Positions 1-8,485 are shown, numbered from the stretch's first letter. The stretch: 64,000 nt of DNA from Salinimicrobium sediminis (GCF_900215295.1 NZ_OCMF01000001.1:1240001-1304000), one strand, 5' to 3'. Notes: generated by a model not told the origin, from the letters alone. Made by a program: numbers and translations.

Positions 1-538
1 CCGGATGTATCCCTACAGAAACCCGCATAAGCATGTGTTGAGGTCTTTCAGCGATCTTTCCGTTGATCTTTAGCAGGTATGATCGTTCTAGTGTTTTAAA
101 TCCGAAGTAGTCGTATTGGAAATCCCGGTTATAGATGATCGTGGAATCCAGCAGATCCTTATTCTTTTGGATCACCTCGTAAACATCATCGGCAATTAGC
201 GCCGACTTCTGATTGGTTCTTGGATTTACATATTCGTAGAGGTCTGTGATCACTTCTGAAAAGCTTTTCTTAGTGTTCTTATGCAAATTGGAAACCGAAA
301 TTCTTGCCGCCAGCTTCGCATAGTCCGGGTGTGAGGTGGTCATCGTAGCTGCGATCTCTGCCGCCAGATTATCCAGTTCGCTGGTAGTTACTCCATCATA
401 GAGTCCTTCGATCACCCGCATCGCCACTTTTACCGGGTCTACGAGTTCATTAAGTCCATAACACAACTTCCTTATTCGGGCTGTGATCTTGTCAAACATT
501 ATGGGTTCTCTGCGGCCGTCTCTTTTTTCTACGAACAT
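1..538 (-). CDS. nrdA: Ribonucleoside-diphosphate reductase alpha subunit, N-terminal part (runs off the window)
   Basis: Reverse-strand reading from the ATG at 538 gives about 179 residues beginning [20 protein letters not shown], which is the ATP-cone regulatory domain of class Ia ribonucleotide reductase large subunits, followed by the start of the ten-helix N-terminal domain ([15 protein letters not shown] around residue 67). The protein reduces ribonucleotides to deoxyribonucleotides together with the NrdB subunit encoded just upstream at 677-1654. The catalytic cysteines lie outside the window. The gene is in the same direction as nrdB, 138 bp downstream of it, so the two are probably co-transcribed as nrdB-nrdA. 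Start choice is firm: it is the only ATG before the ATP-cone. Confidence 0.9.
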   Translation of the reverse strand, partial: MFVEKRDGRREPIMFDKITARIRKLCYGLNELVDPVKVAMRVIEGLYDGVTTSELDNLAAEIAATMTTSHPDYAKLAARISVSNLHKNTKKSFSEVITDLYEYVNPRTNQKSALIADDVYEVIQKNKDLLDSTIIYNRDFQYDYFGFKTLERSYLLKINGKIAERPQHMLMRVSVGIHP

Positions 539-676
539 AACTTGAGCTTTAAAGCCCCTCCCGCCCTCCCCAAAGGGGAGGAGCTGTGGGCGATTATTTG
601 AAAAGGAGGCTTTGCCAGGAGCAAAGCATTAAAAGGCTATTTTTTTATTCCCGTTCCCCCTCTGGGGGAAAGGGGG
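539..676. repeat. nrdB-nrdA spacer with three perfect hairpins
   Basis: The 138-bp spacer carries three perfect stem-loops: CCTCCCC at 565-571 with GGGGAGG at 575-581, GCTTTGC at 609-615 with GCAAAGC at 621-627, and TTCCCCC at 654-660 with GGGGGAA at 664-670. No clear T-run follows them on the transcribed (minus) strand, so they are not obvious terminators. They may be inserted short palindromes of the kind common in flavobacterial spacers, or may stabilise or attenuate the transcript between the two reductase subunits. Confidence 0.6.
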
Positions 677-1654
677 CTAGAAGTCGGCGTCGAAGCTGAT
701 CTTATCGGCGTCTTTGTCTTTGTTCATCACTCCTGCTTTTTGGTATTCCCCAACTCTCTTTTCAAAGAAGTTGGTCTTCCCCTGCAGGTTGATCATATCC
801 ATAAAGTCGAATGGATTTGCAGTGCCGTATTCTTTCTCACACTCAAGTTCTACTAATAATCTGTCGGCTACAAACTCGAGGTACTGCGTCATAAGCTTGG
901 AATTCATTCCAATGAGGCTCACGGGAAGGGATTCTGTAATGAACTCTCTTTCAATATTAAGAGCGTCAACAATGATCTCTCTTATTCGCTCTTTTGGCAC
1001 CTTGTTCACCAGGTGGTTATTGTGCAGGTGAACTGCAAAGTCGCAGTGCACGCCTTCGTCTCTGGAAATAAGTTCGTTGGAGAAGGTAAGTCCGGGCATG
1101 AGCCCGCGCTTCTTCAGCCAGAAGATGGAACAGAATGCCCCCGAAAAGAAGATCCCTTCAACAGCTGCAAAAGCAATAAGCCTTTCAGCAAAAGAATCAG
1201 ATTCGATCCACTTAAGGGCCCACTGCGCTTTCTTCTGAATTGCAGGGAATATTTCAATGGCTTTGAACAAATTGTTTTTTTCCTTTTCATCCTTAACGTA
1301 GGTATCGATGAGCAGGGAGTAGGTTTCAGAATGGATGTTCTCCATCATGATCTGGAATCCATAGAAGAATTTAGCTTCAGAATACTGAACTTCATTAACA
1401 AAGTTCTCTGCTAAATTTTCATTTACAATCCCGTCAGATGCGGCAAAAAAGGCGAGAATGTGCTTGATGAAATATCTTTCATCTCCCGTTAATTTGTGGT
1501 TCCAGTCGGTAAGGTCCTGGTGCAGGTCAATTTCTTCTGCAGTCCAGAAACTTGCTTCCATTTTCTTGTACCAATCCCAGATGTCGTGATGTTTAATGGG
1601 GAAGATCACGAATCTGTCCTTGTTTTCCTGTAAAATGGGTTCTAACTGGGCCAT
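677..1654 (-). CDS. nrdB: Ribonucleoside-diphosphate reductase beta subunit
   Basis: This is the 325-residue small subunit of class I ribonucleotide reductase, a ferritin-like di-iron protein that generates the radical used by NrdA. Visible family motifs are FWTAEEIDL (residues about 36-44), [13 protein letters not shown] with the radical tyrosine region (about 105-117), and [19 protein letters not shown] (about 166-184) followed by SRDEGVH, which together hold the carboxylate and histidine metal ligands. The length fits the family. The ATG at 1654 gives the usual start. It is the first gene of a probable nrdB-nrdA operon; a clear promoter box is not seen immediately upstream. Confidence 0.96.
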   Translation of the reverse strand: MAQLEPILQENKDRFVIFPIKHHDIWDWYKKMEASFWTAEEIDLHQDLTDWNHKLTGDERYFIKHILAFFAASDGIVNENLAENFVNEVQYSEAKFFYGFQIMMENIHSETYSLLIDTYVKDEKEKNNLFKAIEIFPAIQKKAQWALKWIESDSFAERLIAFAAVEGIFFSGAFCSIFWLKKRGLMPGLTFSNELISRDEGVHCDFAVHLHNNHLVNKVPKERIREIIVDALNIEREFITESLPVSLIGMNSKLMTQYLEFVADRLLVELECEKEYGTANPFDFMDMINLQGKTNFFEKRVGEYQKAGVMNKDKDADKISFDADF

Positions 1655-2014
1655 GATATATAAATTTGGTTGGTTAGCAATAATGGTTCTAACAAATATT
1701 GGGAATTATGTAAGAGTTTCTCCTACAGCAGCCGAAAGCTTTTCAACAAAGTTTTCAACACGACGCATGAAAATTGTTATTGAGGTTTTGTTAAAGATAA
1801 TAGCTACTATGCTGTAAACAAAAACATTAACCTCTGTTAACGAATTTAAGAACAGAAGGAGTCGCTGCACATTATCAAAAGCAAGAGCTTCTGAAAATAG
1901 CATTTTCAGAAGCTCTTTTATCATTCCATTTTCCTCCCGAAAAAGTGTTTCCTCCGGGCTGATAAATCCCAAAGAAGCATATGTTACCGACTCTTTTGGT
2001 GAGGTGTTGAAAAA
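1655..2014. other. Intergenic region between nrdB and the OmpA-family gene
   Basis: This 360-bp gap must hold the nrdB promoter and the 3' end of the OmpA-family transcript. The only strong structure is the 16-bp perfect hairpin at 1883-1917, listed separately. An 88-codon reverse-strand reading frame crosses the gap but has no recognisable domain, contains the hairpin, and is not called as a gene. No consensus TAnnTTTG box for nrdB was found. Confidence 0.5.
1883..1922 (-). terminator. 16-bp perfect hairpin, probable terminator of the OmpA-family gene
   Basis: AAGAGCTTCTGAAAAT (1883-1898) pairs perfectly with 1902-1917 around a three-base loop. It lies about 100 bp downstream of the OmpA-family stop codon on the minus strand. 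The T-tract is weak in that direction and a little better on the plus strand, so direction is uncertain and it may act both ways. Confidence 0.55.
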
Positions 2015-3280
2015 TTAAATTTTCACAAATTCAACCCTGCGGTTGTTTGCTTTTCCTTCGGGACTCGAGTTCTCGGCTACCGGAACAGATTCTCCCAGGC
2101 CTTTGTGCTGCATTCTGGAGCTATCGATTCCCATAGCAATAAGCGCATCTTTCACAGCGAGTGCCCTTTGTTCACTCAGCTGCAGGTTATGGGTGTCATC
2201 CCCGTCGCTGTCGGTGTGGCCTTCAATGCTGAACTTTAAATCGCCGTGTTCCTTCATCATGGCTGCGATTTCATTGATCACTCCCATAGATTCGGGTTTT
2301 AGACTCGCTTTGTTTACATCAAACAAAATTCCGCGGGTAATGAATTTTCCGTCTGCCATAACCCGATCATAAAGTTTTTTTCCACCCTCGGCGATCCGGA
2401 TATTTTTAACGGCAAGGATGTGGCCCTGTTGATTGTCTTCAATTTCGATACTAAACGCAGTAGGATCCAGGTCTATATTGGGAACGTTCAAAATTCGTTC
2501 TTCATCAATGAATAATTTTAAGGCCCGTTCATTGTAAGAAATGGCAATATGCTTCCACCCTGCTGTACCATCGGGTGTTGTAGGACCCTGCTTATCAAAG
2601 GTTTTATCGTCACCATTTTTAATAGATCGAATTCTTGCCCCATTCTTGTTTATAATCAGAGGATAAATTACCTGGTCATTCCCTATTCTTTTATAGGAGT
2701 TATCTCCCGGATAAAATCTTACTAAGATATGCTGCCAGTGAGAATAGGTGTCATTGAAGTAAGCATCAAATTCTATAGTAAAGACCTCGGGTAAGTAATC
2801 TTCCTTATCAATAAGAGGTGTTATTATCCCATTATGATCAAGCTTAATAATCTTAACCCCGTCTAAAGAAGCATTTTCTGCATTCCCTCTTACCAAATCC
2901 CAGCGAGATGGAAATTCCCCATTTTCTTCCCGGGAGAGATCATCCTCAAAGATTATTTCATCGCCGGGTACAAAATTATACTTGCTCCAGACCTTTGCAG
3001 GAGCGGAAGCTTTGGCGCCGGCAGGTTGCTCAACAGATGAATCTTGTTGAGAGACAGGAGCAGCCGGATCATCTGTAGAAGCTTCGGAAGCAGACTTTCC
3101 GTTAAGCACACCATCAATGGCCTTGTCGGTCTCTTTAGTTACTTTTTGATCGGTTTTTTTAAGAACGGATCTTTCAGCTGCCTGTTCAGCTTTTTTAGAG
3201 ATCTTTTTCAGAATTTGGGCTTCAGCAGGAAGAGAGAAACACAGGAATCCGGCCATGAGGAAGAACATAATTTTTTTCAT
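2015..3280 (-). CDS. OmpA family protein with central LamG-like region
   Basis: The chosen ATG at 3280 gives 421 residues with a clean signal peptide (MKKIMFFLMAGFLCFSLPAEA); a longer reading frame to 3388 only adds an unlikely leader. After a charged, Ala/Ser-rich linker (about 30-95) comes a beta-rich region (about 110-305) that resembles LamG/concanavalin-like domains, then a C-terminal OmpA peptidoglycan-binding domain (about 310-421) with the hallmark NxLSEQRAxAVxDAL and NNRRVEF-type motifs (LQLSEQRALAVKDAL, KANNRRVEFVKI). It should sit in the periplasm or outer membrane and tether to peptidoglycan. There is no partner gene; the flanking genes have spacers of 150 bp or more. The LamG assignment is by feel and less sure than the OmpA domain. 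Confidence 0.88.
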   Translation of the reverse strand: MKKIMFFLMAGFLCFSLPAEAQILKKISKKAEQAAERSVLKKTDQKVTKETDKAIDGVLNGKSASEASTDDPAAPVSQQDSSVEQPAGAKASAPAKVWSKYNFVPGDEIIFEDDLSREENGEFPSRWDLVRGNAENASLDGVKIIKLDHNGIITPLIDKEDYLPEVFTIEFDAYFNDTYSHWQHILVRFYPGDNSYKRIGNDQVIYPLIINKNGARIRSIKNGDDKTFDKQGPTTPDGTAGWKHIAISYNERALKLFIDEERILNVPNIDLDPTAFSIEIEDNQQGHILAVKNIRIAEGGKKLYDRVMADGKFITRGILFDVNKASLKPESMGVINEIAAMMKEHGDLKFSIEGHTDSDGDDTHNLQLSEQRALAVKDALIAMGIDSSRMQHKGLGESVPVAENSSPEGKANNRRVEFVKI

Positions 3281-3292
3281 AATGCGACAATT

Positions 3293-3321
3293 TAAAATTA
3301 CAAAAAAGGGAAAATGGTCAA
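3293..3321 (-). promoter_or_regulatory. Probable promoter of the OmpA-family gene
   Basis: On the minus strand a TTG (3321-3319) is followed after 18 bases by TAATTTTA (3300-3293), one base off the Bacteroidota -7 consensus TAnnTTTG, 12 bp upstream of the chosen ATG at 3280. This also supports the shorter start. Confidence 0.45.
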
Positions 3322-3442
3322 TAATCAAGGGGGTGGAGCCGGTTTTTAAACACCTGAAGGGGTGGTGATTACACATGGCTCTGACCAAATTTAATCAAAA
3401 GATCAATTGGTTCTTTAGAGGGTAAGAAATTTTTTTAGGGGA

Positions 3443-4021
3443 CTAAGCTTTTTGCTTGTTTAGTTTTTCTGCAATTTTTTCAAGTTCGGCATACCAGTCT
3501 TCTCCAAATTTGCGGATAAGGGCTTCTTTTACAAACTTATACACCGGCACCTGCAGCTCTTTTCCCAGGGTGCAGGCATCGTCACAAATGTACCAGTGAT
3601 GGTAGTTAACAGATGAGAATTCGGTGTAATCCTGCGTGCGAACAGGGTACAAATGACAGGAAACAGGTTTTTTCCAGTTGATGTCTCCCTGATTATAAGC
3701 TTCCTCAATTCCGCAGAGAGCTGTGCCTTTTTTGTCGAAGGTCACATATGCACAATCGGCACCATCAATTAATGGTGTCTCGTATTCTCCGTCTTCTCCT
3801 ATAATGGAAGTTCCCTGTTTTTCAATGGCTTCTATGCCTTCTTTACGCAGGTAAGGTTTGATCTTTGGATACAGATCTTCCAGGATGTGGGTTTCAGCCT
3901 CCTCCAGCGGGGCACCGGCATCTCCCGCAATACAGCAGGCCCCTTTGCAGGCAGAAAGGTTGCAAACAAAATCCTTTTCCAGGATCTCTTCAGAAACGAT
4001 AGTTTTTCCAAGCTGAAACAT
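3443..4021 (-). CDS. DUF3109 family cysteine-rich protein
   Basis: A 192-residue protein from the ATG at 4021 (MFQLGKTIVSEEILEKDFVC), which matches how DUF3109 proteins normally begin; a TTG start 14 codons earlier is possible but unlikely. Conserved cysteines are visible in CNLSACKGACC (residues about 20-30), CAYVTF, CGIEEA, VSCHLYPVR and ICDDAC, an arrangement that suggests a metal or iron-sulfur site as in the related YkgJ-type proteins. The function is unknown. The gene is monocistronic and divergent from marC, sharing a 127-bp promoter region with it. Confidence 0.85.
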   Translation of the reverse strand: MFQLGKTIVSEEILEKDFVCNLSACKGACCIAGDAGAPLEEAETHILEDLYPKIKPYLRKEGIEAIEKQGTSIIGEDGEYETPLIDGADCAYVTFDKKGTALCGIEEAYNQGDINWKKPVSCHLYPVRTQDYTEFSSVNYHHWYICDDACTLGKELQVPVYKFVKEALIRKFGEDWYAELEKIAEKLNKQKA

Positions 4022-4026
4022 GGTGG

Positions 4027-4034
4027 CAAATATA
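4027..4034 (-). promoter_or_regulatory. -7 box of the DUF3109 gene, very close to its ATG
   Basis: TATATTTG on the minus strand is a perfect TAnnTTTG match, only five bases from the ATG at 4021. If functional it would give a leaderless or nearly leaderless mRNA. No TTG lies at the usual 17-23 bp distance (the nearest is 26 bp), so confidence is moderate. Confidence 0.4.
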
Positions 4035-4101
4035 CTTTTTTTCAACAGGTTTTCTTTAGCCAAAATCCAATTTACATTTTGTTAAAATTTTCATATTAAA
4101 A

Positions 4102-4131
4102 TTGTTAACGGATCAATTCAAAGTACTTTTG
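4102..4131 (+). promoter_or_regulatory. Promoter of the marC operon
   Basis: TTG at 4102-4104, a 19-base spacer and TACTTTTG at 4124-4131 match the Bacteroidota primary-sigma consensus TTG-N(17-23)-TAnnTTTG exactly, 17 bp before the marC ATG. Confidence 0.75.
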
Positions 4132-4148
4132 CAGGCTAAATTCTGAGT

Positions 4149-4724
4149 ATGGAACTTAACTTCAGAGAAATAGCTACCGCCAGCATGATCCTTTTCGCGG
4201 TAATAGATATCATTGGAAGTATTCCCATTATTATTGATCTGCGGAAGAAGGCGGGACACATTCAAAGTGAAAAAGCTACCGTGGTTGCGGGAATTCTTAT
4301 GATCGCTTTTCTTTTTGTGGGAAAAGAGATCCTTAATCTTATTGGGATCGATGTAAACTCCTTTGCCGTGGCAGGAGCGCTTATCCTGTTCTTCCTTGCC
4401 CTGGAGATGATCCTTGGCATTCAGCTCTATAAAGATGATGCGCCCGAAACTGCTGCCGTTGTACCGCTTGCCTTTCCATTGATCGCAGGGGCGGGAACCA
4501 TGACCTCTATCCTTGCCTTAAGAGCAGAATATGCGACTGTTAATATTATTGCTGCCATAATTATAAATATTATTTTTGTCTACATTGTCCTCAAATCATC
4601 AGGTAAGATCGAGAACTTTCTGGGGAAACAGGGGATCAACGTGATCCGTAAGATTTTTGGGGTCATTCTCCTGGCTATTGCCGTTAAACTTTTTGCTACC
4701 AATATTAAGAGCTTATTCATATGA
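4149..4724 (+). CDS. marC: MarC family integral membrane protein
   Basis: A 191-residue protein with about six membrane segments and the MarC/UPF0056 pattern: FREIATASMILFAVIDIIGS at the N-terminus, LALEMILGIQ around residue 84 and FPLIAGAGTM around residue 114. MarC proteins are inner-membrane proteins of unsettled function; the old link to multiple antibiotic resistance has not held up. It heads a three-gene operon: the next gene overlaps it by four bases (ATGA) and that one overlaps an FAD oxidoreductase by one base, so the three are translationally coupled. Confidence 0.92.
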   Translation: MELNFREIATASMILFAVIDIIGSIPIIIDLRKKAGHIQSEKATVVAGILMIAFLFVGKEILNLIGIDVNSFAVAGALILFFLALEMILGIQLYKDDAPETAAVVPLAFPLIAGAGTMTSILALRAEYATVNIIAAIIINIIFVYIVLKSSGKIENFLGKQGINVIRKIFGVILLAIAVKLFATNIKSLFI

Positions 4725-4918
4725 AAGTCTTCATTTATTTTCTTATTGCCGTTGCCTCTGCGCTAATTATCTATAACCTCACTTTTGTTGATTTTCAGAA
4801 TGCATTTTCGGGAGATAGTAAAACTGCCTTGATAGGGGTACTGGCCTCAAGCATCGTGGTGGTTTTAATGGTGATCCTGTTAATGTCCCGTGCCATTTCA
4901 GAGAGATCTGAAGACTAA
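4721..4918 (+). CDS. Small two-helix membrane protein
   Basis: A 65-residue protein with two hydrophobic segments (residues about 2-20 and 38-57) separated by a short polar turn, ending in RAISERSED. No family is recognised with certainty. It is real by context: its ATG overlaps the marC stop as ATGA and its stop overlaps the next ATG (TAATG). The tight coupling suggests it works with MarC or with the oxidoreductase that follows. Confidence 0.75.
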   Translation: MKVFIYFLIAVASALIIYNLTFVDFQNAFSGDSKTALIGVLASSIVVVLMVILLMSRAISERSED

Positions 4919-5526
4919 TGAACTTTGATGTTCTGATCATTGGCGGAGGTGCTGCAGGATTGTCCTGTGCCCTGGTGCTCGGATCCGGACTTTCGAAACC
5001 ATGCTCTGATGGTAAAAAGGTGGCGTTGATCGCACATCAGCGATCTTCTCATCTTTCGAGTGCTCTCTTAAACAATGTCCTTGGAATTCCTGCCGGAACC
5101 GCCGGAAAAGATGTCCTCATTTCCGGAAGCAAACAGCTGCAGGAGCTTTATCCTGAAGTACAACAGCTCATAAAAGAAAAGGTTCAGGAAATATCATTTT
5201 TGGAAGGCGGCTTTAAGGTTGTTACCAACAAGAATACTTATACTTCTAAAAATGTGGTGTTAGCTACAGGTTATGCGCAGCCATTTCTGATAAAAGGATT
5301 AGAAGATTATGTGATCCCTCATAAAAAGGCGAAACCTTCCAAGGATAGAATACAACTCATAAATGTAGATCACCTGGTTTACCCGGGACTTTATGTGTCA
5401 GGAACCTTAGCCGGACACCGAAGTCAGTATGCTATTGCCTGTGGGAGTGGTGCGGCAGTTGCAACGGATATCCTTACCGCATGGAATTGCGGAGAGCACA
5501 CCCAGGTGCACGATAAAATGAAGTAA
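4918..5526 (+). CDS. Compact FAD-dependent oxidoreductase (thioredoxin-reductase-like)
   Basis: The N-terminus MNFDVLIIGGGAAGLSCAL is a classic dinucleotide-binding GxGxxG fold, with a second flavin contact at VVLATGYA (about residue 117) and a C-terminal FAD-binding stretch LYVSGTLAGHRSQYAIACGSG (about 159-178). At 202 residues it is much shorter than thioredoxin reductase: the NADPH-binding insertion and the CxxC redox pair are both missing. It therefore keeps only the FAD-binding half and must use another electron partner. Related short proteins are annotated as NAD(P)/FAD-dependent oxidoreductases. It is the last gene of the marC operon, converging with the S41 protease gene with only 2 bp between stops. 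Confidence 0.82.
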   Translation: MNFDVLIIGGGAAGLSCALVLGSGLSKPCSDGKKVALIAHQRSSHLSSALLNNVLGIPAGTAGKDVLISGSKQLQELYPEVQQLIKEKVQEISFLEGGFKVVTNKNTYTSKNVVLATGYAQPFLIKGLEDYVIPHKKAKPSKDRIQLINVDHLVYPGLYVSGTLAGHRSQYAIACGSGAAVATDILTAWNCGEHTQVHDKMK

Positions 5527-5528
5527 AT

Positions 5529-7133
5529 TTAATTTTTAAGTTTTTTGCTTTTTGAAAGCGCAATGATCTTTTCCAGTGCGAGATCATCTTCATTTACAAT
5601 CTGTTCAAAGACTGTGCTGCCAAACAACTGCTGCCCCATGGCGGCTTTGAGATATCTCCTAAGCACAGGCCTGTAATGCGAGAACCGCATTTCAAAATTT
5701 TCTCTCAGCATAAACGCACGGAATTCCCTCAGTACCTCGTCTGTGATCAATTCCCGCTCCATAAACTCTTCCTCACTTAGTGAATTATAAAAGCTTCTGT
5801 TCTTCTCGAGAACTTCGAAAATAAAAGCGTCCATATAGCCGTTGCGAAGCATGAGGTTCAGGCTTTGCCTTTCAAAATTGCTGTCCTTGGGAATAAAAAC
5901 ATCGGGGATGATCCCGCCACCACCATAAACTACCTTTCCTCCGGGAGTGACATATTTGAGGGAATCTTCCACATGAATACTGTCTGCACTCTGTAATTCC
6001 CCATTTTTATACCGGTTAAGGTAGTCGTTGAAATATTCTTCACTGCCATTGTCGTATGGCCGCTGGATAGACCTTCCCGTAGGGGTGTAATACCTTGCTA
6101 TGGTGAGTCTTACTGCACTACCATCGCCTAAAGCCATTTCCCGTTGAACAAGACCTTTGCCGTAGGAGCGTCTGCCTACAATGGTTCCTTTATCGTTGTC
6201 CTGTAAAGCTCCGGCAATGATCTCACTTGCCGATGCAGAATTTTCATTGATGAGTACATAAAGTTCGCCGGTTTCAAAGTTTCCTTCCTTTGTAGCGTAG
6301 GTCTTTTCAACAGCTCCTTTTTTATTCTTTGTGATGAGTACAAGTTTATCTTCAGGAAGAAATTCATCCACGATCTTAGTGGCTTCTGCAAGGTAACCCC
6401 CGGGATTATTCCTAAGGTCCAATACGATTTGGGTGGCACCTTTTTTCTTAAGGTTCAATAAACCTTCTTTAAATTCTTTATAGGTGGATTCTGCAAAGCG
6501 ATTAATTTTGATATACCCAAGATCATCGGTCAACATATAAACAGCATCAACGCTTTTCAAGGCAACCTTTCCGCGTTTCACATTGAACTCAAGAAGGTCG
6601 GGCTCCCCTTTACGATGCACTTTAAGAACCACCTTGGTATTTTCCTCCCCTTTTAATTTATTGGTGATCGAATCCTCGCTGATATTAGAGTCGAACAGAG
6701 GTTCGTCATTGGCATAAAGAATTCTATCTCCCCCTTTGATCCCCACCTTTTCACTCGGCCCGCCTTCCAGAGTCTGAATTACCGCAATAGTATCATTGAT
6801 GTTTCTAAAGCTCACTCCGATGCCAACAAAATCTCCTTTCATGCTCGCGCTGAGGTCTACATATTCAGATTTTGGAATATAAACCGAATGCGGATCGAGG
6901 TCTGTGAGGATCTCGTTCACGGTTACGTCCACAATACTGTCCATATCTACATCATCCACATATTCATATTCGATGTAATCAATTAGCCGTGCTAATTTTT
7001 CTTTCTTCTTATTAGGTTTGAGAAAAGAGTTGGAAGTATAACTGGAAAAATCCAGGGCAGCACCTATCAGGACGCCAATGGCGCAGGCGAAGCCTAAAAG
7101 TAGTGGCAGATATTTTTTGCTGTTATTTTTCAA
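5529..7133 (-). CDS. S41 family carboxy-terminal processing peptidase
   Basis: A 534-residue C-terminal processing protease: signal anchor (about 8-28), PDZ domain (about 85-180, GVSFRNINDTIAVIQTLEGG), and S41 catalytic domain with the Ser of NENSASASEIIAGAL near residue 300 and the Lys of RRSYGKGLVQ near residue 325, both present. It acts in the periplasm, trimming proteins with exposed C-termini. The start is a TTG at 7133, forming a TTGA overlap with the stop of the upstream deaminase gene; no ATG exists until well past the signal anchor, so the TTG start is well supported. It is co-transcribed with the deaminase gene. Confidence 0.93.
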   Translation of the reverse strand: MKNNSKKYLPLLLGFACAIGVLIGAALDFSSYTSNSFLKPNKKKEKLARLIDYIEYEYVDDVDMDSIVDVTVNEILTDLDPHSVYIPKSEYVDLSASMKGDFVGIGVSFRNINDTIAVIQTLEGGPSEKVGIKGGDRILYANDEPLFDSNISEDSITNKLKGEENTKVVLKVHRKGEPDLLEFNVKRGKVALKSVDAVYMLTDDLGYIKINRFAESTYKEFKEGLLNLKKKGATQIVLDLRNNPGGYLAEATKIVDEFLPEDKLVLITKNKKGAVEKTYATKEGNFETGELYVLINENSASASEIIAGALQDNDKGTIVGRRSYGKGLVQREMALGDGSAVRLTIARYYTPTGRSIQRPYDNGSEEYFNDYLNRYKNGELQSADSIHVEDSLKYVTPGGKVVYGGGGIIPDVFIPKDSNFERQSLNLMLRNGYMDAFIFEVLEKNRSFYNSLSEEEFMERELITDEVLREFRAFMLRENFEMRFSHYRPVLRRYLKAAMGQQLFGSTVFEQIVNEDDLALEKIIALSKSKKLKN

Positions 7134-7561
7134 CCGTTTAATTCGGTAATTTGTTCTATTTCAACTCCGGCTTTTTCCAAAAAGTCTATTCCGGAATTAT
7201 CTTTATAATCTATTTGATAGACCAGGCGGGTAATGCCACTCTGGTGTATCAATTTACTGCATTCCTTGCACGGAGACATCGTAATATACAAAGTAGCCCC
7301 TTTACATGACTGTGTAGAACCGGCTACTTTTAAAATGGCATTTGCTTCGGCATGAAGGACGTACCATTTTGTGTATCCTTCTTCATCTTCACAAGGATTT
7401 TCAAAACCGGTGGGGGTGCCGTTGTATCCGTCAGAAATGATCATTCTATCTTTTACAATAAGCGCGCCAACCTGTTTACGCTGGCAATGTGAAAGTTTTC
7501 CCCATTCCCGTGCTATTCTAAGATAGGCTTTGTCGAACTTAAGTTGCTTAATTTTTTGCAT
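7130..7561 (-). CDS. Deoxycytidylate deaminase family protein (ComEB-like)
   Basis: The ATG at 7561 gives 143 residues (MQKIKQLKFDKAYLRIAREW); a TTG seven codons earlier is less likely. The zinc-dependent cytidine/dCMP deaminase motifs are intact: HAEANAIL (His ligand and catalytic Glu, about residue 71) and MSPCKECSKLI (two Cys ligands, about residue 99). It probably converts dCMP to dUMP for thymidylate synthesis. Its stop codon overlaps the TTG start of the S41 protease gene, the usual order in flavobacteria. Confidence 0.92.
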   Translation of the reverse strand: MQKIKQLKFDKAYLRIAREWGKLSHCQRKQVGALIVKDRMIISDGYNGTPTGFENPCEDEEGYTKWYVLHAEANAILKVAGSTQSCKGATLYITMSPCKECSKLIHQSGITRLVYQIDYKDNSGIDFLEKAGVEIEQITELNG

Positions 7562-7669
7562 AGTCTTAAAAATCCCCTGCAAGATAAAAAGCTTTTTAAG
7601 TTGTTGAAACTTTGTGCTTTACTAAAATATTGCAAGGCTGAAATTAATCCAATAAAGGAAAGTTAAATT

Positions 7670-8257
7670 TTAAAGCGCAAGATAATTTTCTTTTAGTATA
7701 GGTAAAATGATTCCAATAACAATGGCTGAAACTACAAGGATCCAGTCCCTTCTCTTTACCCGCAACATATTTTGTAGAATAAATCCCAGGATCATCACAC
7801 ATAGAACCACAATGACCTGGGCAGTTTCAATTCCCAGGGCAAACTCCAGTAAAGGAAGAAGAACGCTATCTGTTCCCGACGCGATCATTTTAAAATAGGT
7901 AGAAAATCCTAAGCCGTGAATGATCCCGAAAAAAGCAGTGGTAAGGTAAAGTACACTTATATTATTCTTGCTCTCTTTTTTCTTGGCATTGATCATATTA
8001 AAAATAGCAGTGATCAAAATAGTAACGGGGATTAGAAATTCAATCCAGCTGCTGTCCACAAGTACGATCTCATAAACCGAAAGAAAGAGAGAAAGGGTGT
8101 GTCCAAGGGTAAAGATGGAGACAAGCCATAGCACCTGTTTCCATGAGTGGAAGGAGTAGGCAACCACAAGTACGATAAGGAAAAGAATATGATCATAGGC
8201 ATTCCAGTCAAGTACATGTTCCAGGCCTAATCTAAAATACAACCAGAATTGTGACAT
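7670..8257 (-). CDS. HupE/UreJ family membrane protein
   Basis: A 195-residue polytopic membrane protein with about six segments. The N-terminal FRLGLEHVLDWNAYDHILFL with conserved His and Asp, FTLGHTLSLFLSV and FFGIIHGLGFSTYF match the HupE/UreJ_2 family, in which the histidines are thought to bind nickel or another metal. Flavobacterial members are usually orphans without hydrogenase or urease genes, and none is seen here. It stands alone, with its ATG at 8257 and the tRNA-Leu gene on the other strand. Confidence 0.85.
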   Translation of the reverse strand: MSQFWLYFRLGLEHVLDWNAYDHILFLIVLVVAYSFHSWKQVLWLVSIFTLGHTLSLFLSVYEIVLVDSSWIEFLIPVTILITAIFNMINAKKKESKNNISVLYLTTAFFGIIHGLGFSTYFKMIASGTDSVLLPLLEFALGIETAQVIVVLCVMILGFILQNMLRVKRRDWILVVSAIVIGIILPILKENYLAL

Positions 8258-8382
8258 AATTCAAAAATGATAATCGCCGAAAGTACAATTTCTAGTTAAG
8301 ATGGGCAAAGGGAGAGGCTAAATCAACCTGTAATGAGGCGAATAATTTTCAGAATTTTTTATAAGCAAGAAGAAAAAATTCT

Positions 8383-8390
8383 TACTTTTG
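8383..8390 (+). promoter_or_regulatory. -7 box of tRNA-Leu
   Basis: TACTTTTG, a perfect TAnnTTTG match, ends 10 bp before the first base of the tRNA. No TTG at -33 distance is present. Confidence 0.6.
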
Positions 8391-8400
8391 CCCTCCACTT

Positions 8401-8482
8401 GCTCGAGTGGCGGAACTGGTAGACGCGCTGGATTCAAAATCCAGTGTCTTCGGACGTGCGGGTTCGATTCCCGCCTCGAGTA
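8401..8482 (+). tRNA. tRNA-Leu (anticodon CAA)
   Basis: A full class II cloverleaf: acceptor GCTCGAG (8401-8407) pairs with CTCGAGT (8475-8481, one G-U), anticodon stem CTGGA/TCCAG (8428-8432 and 8440-8444) with loop TTCAAAA and anticodon CAA at 8435-8437, a long variable arm with TTCG loop (8446-8455), and T arm GCGGG-TTCGATT-CCCGC (8458-8474). CCA is not encoded. The 3' end from 8461 on is duplicated twice more downstream, at 8815 and 9170, as part of the tandem GIY-YIG units. Confidence 0.97.
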
Positions 8483-8485
8483 CTT

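Noticed and set aside
1706-1972. 88-codon reverse-strand reading frame between nrdB and the OmpA gene
   Set aside because: No recognised domain, contains a 16-bp perfect hairpin, and fills a region that should hold a terminator and the nrdB promoter.
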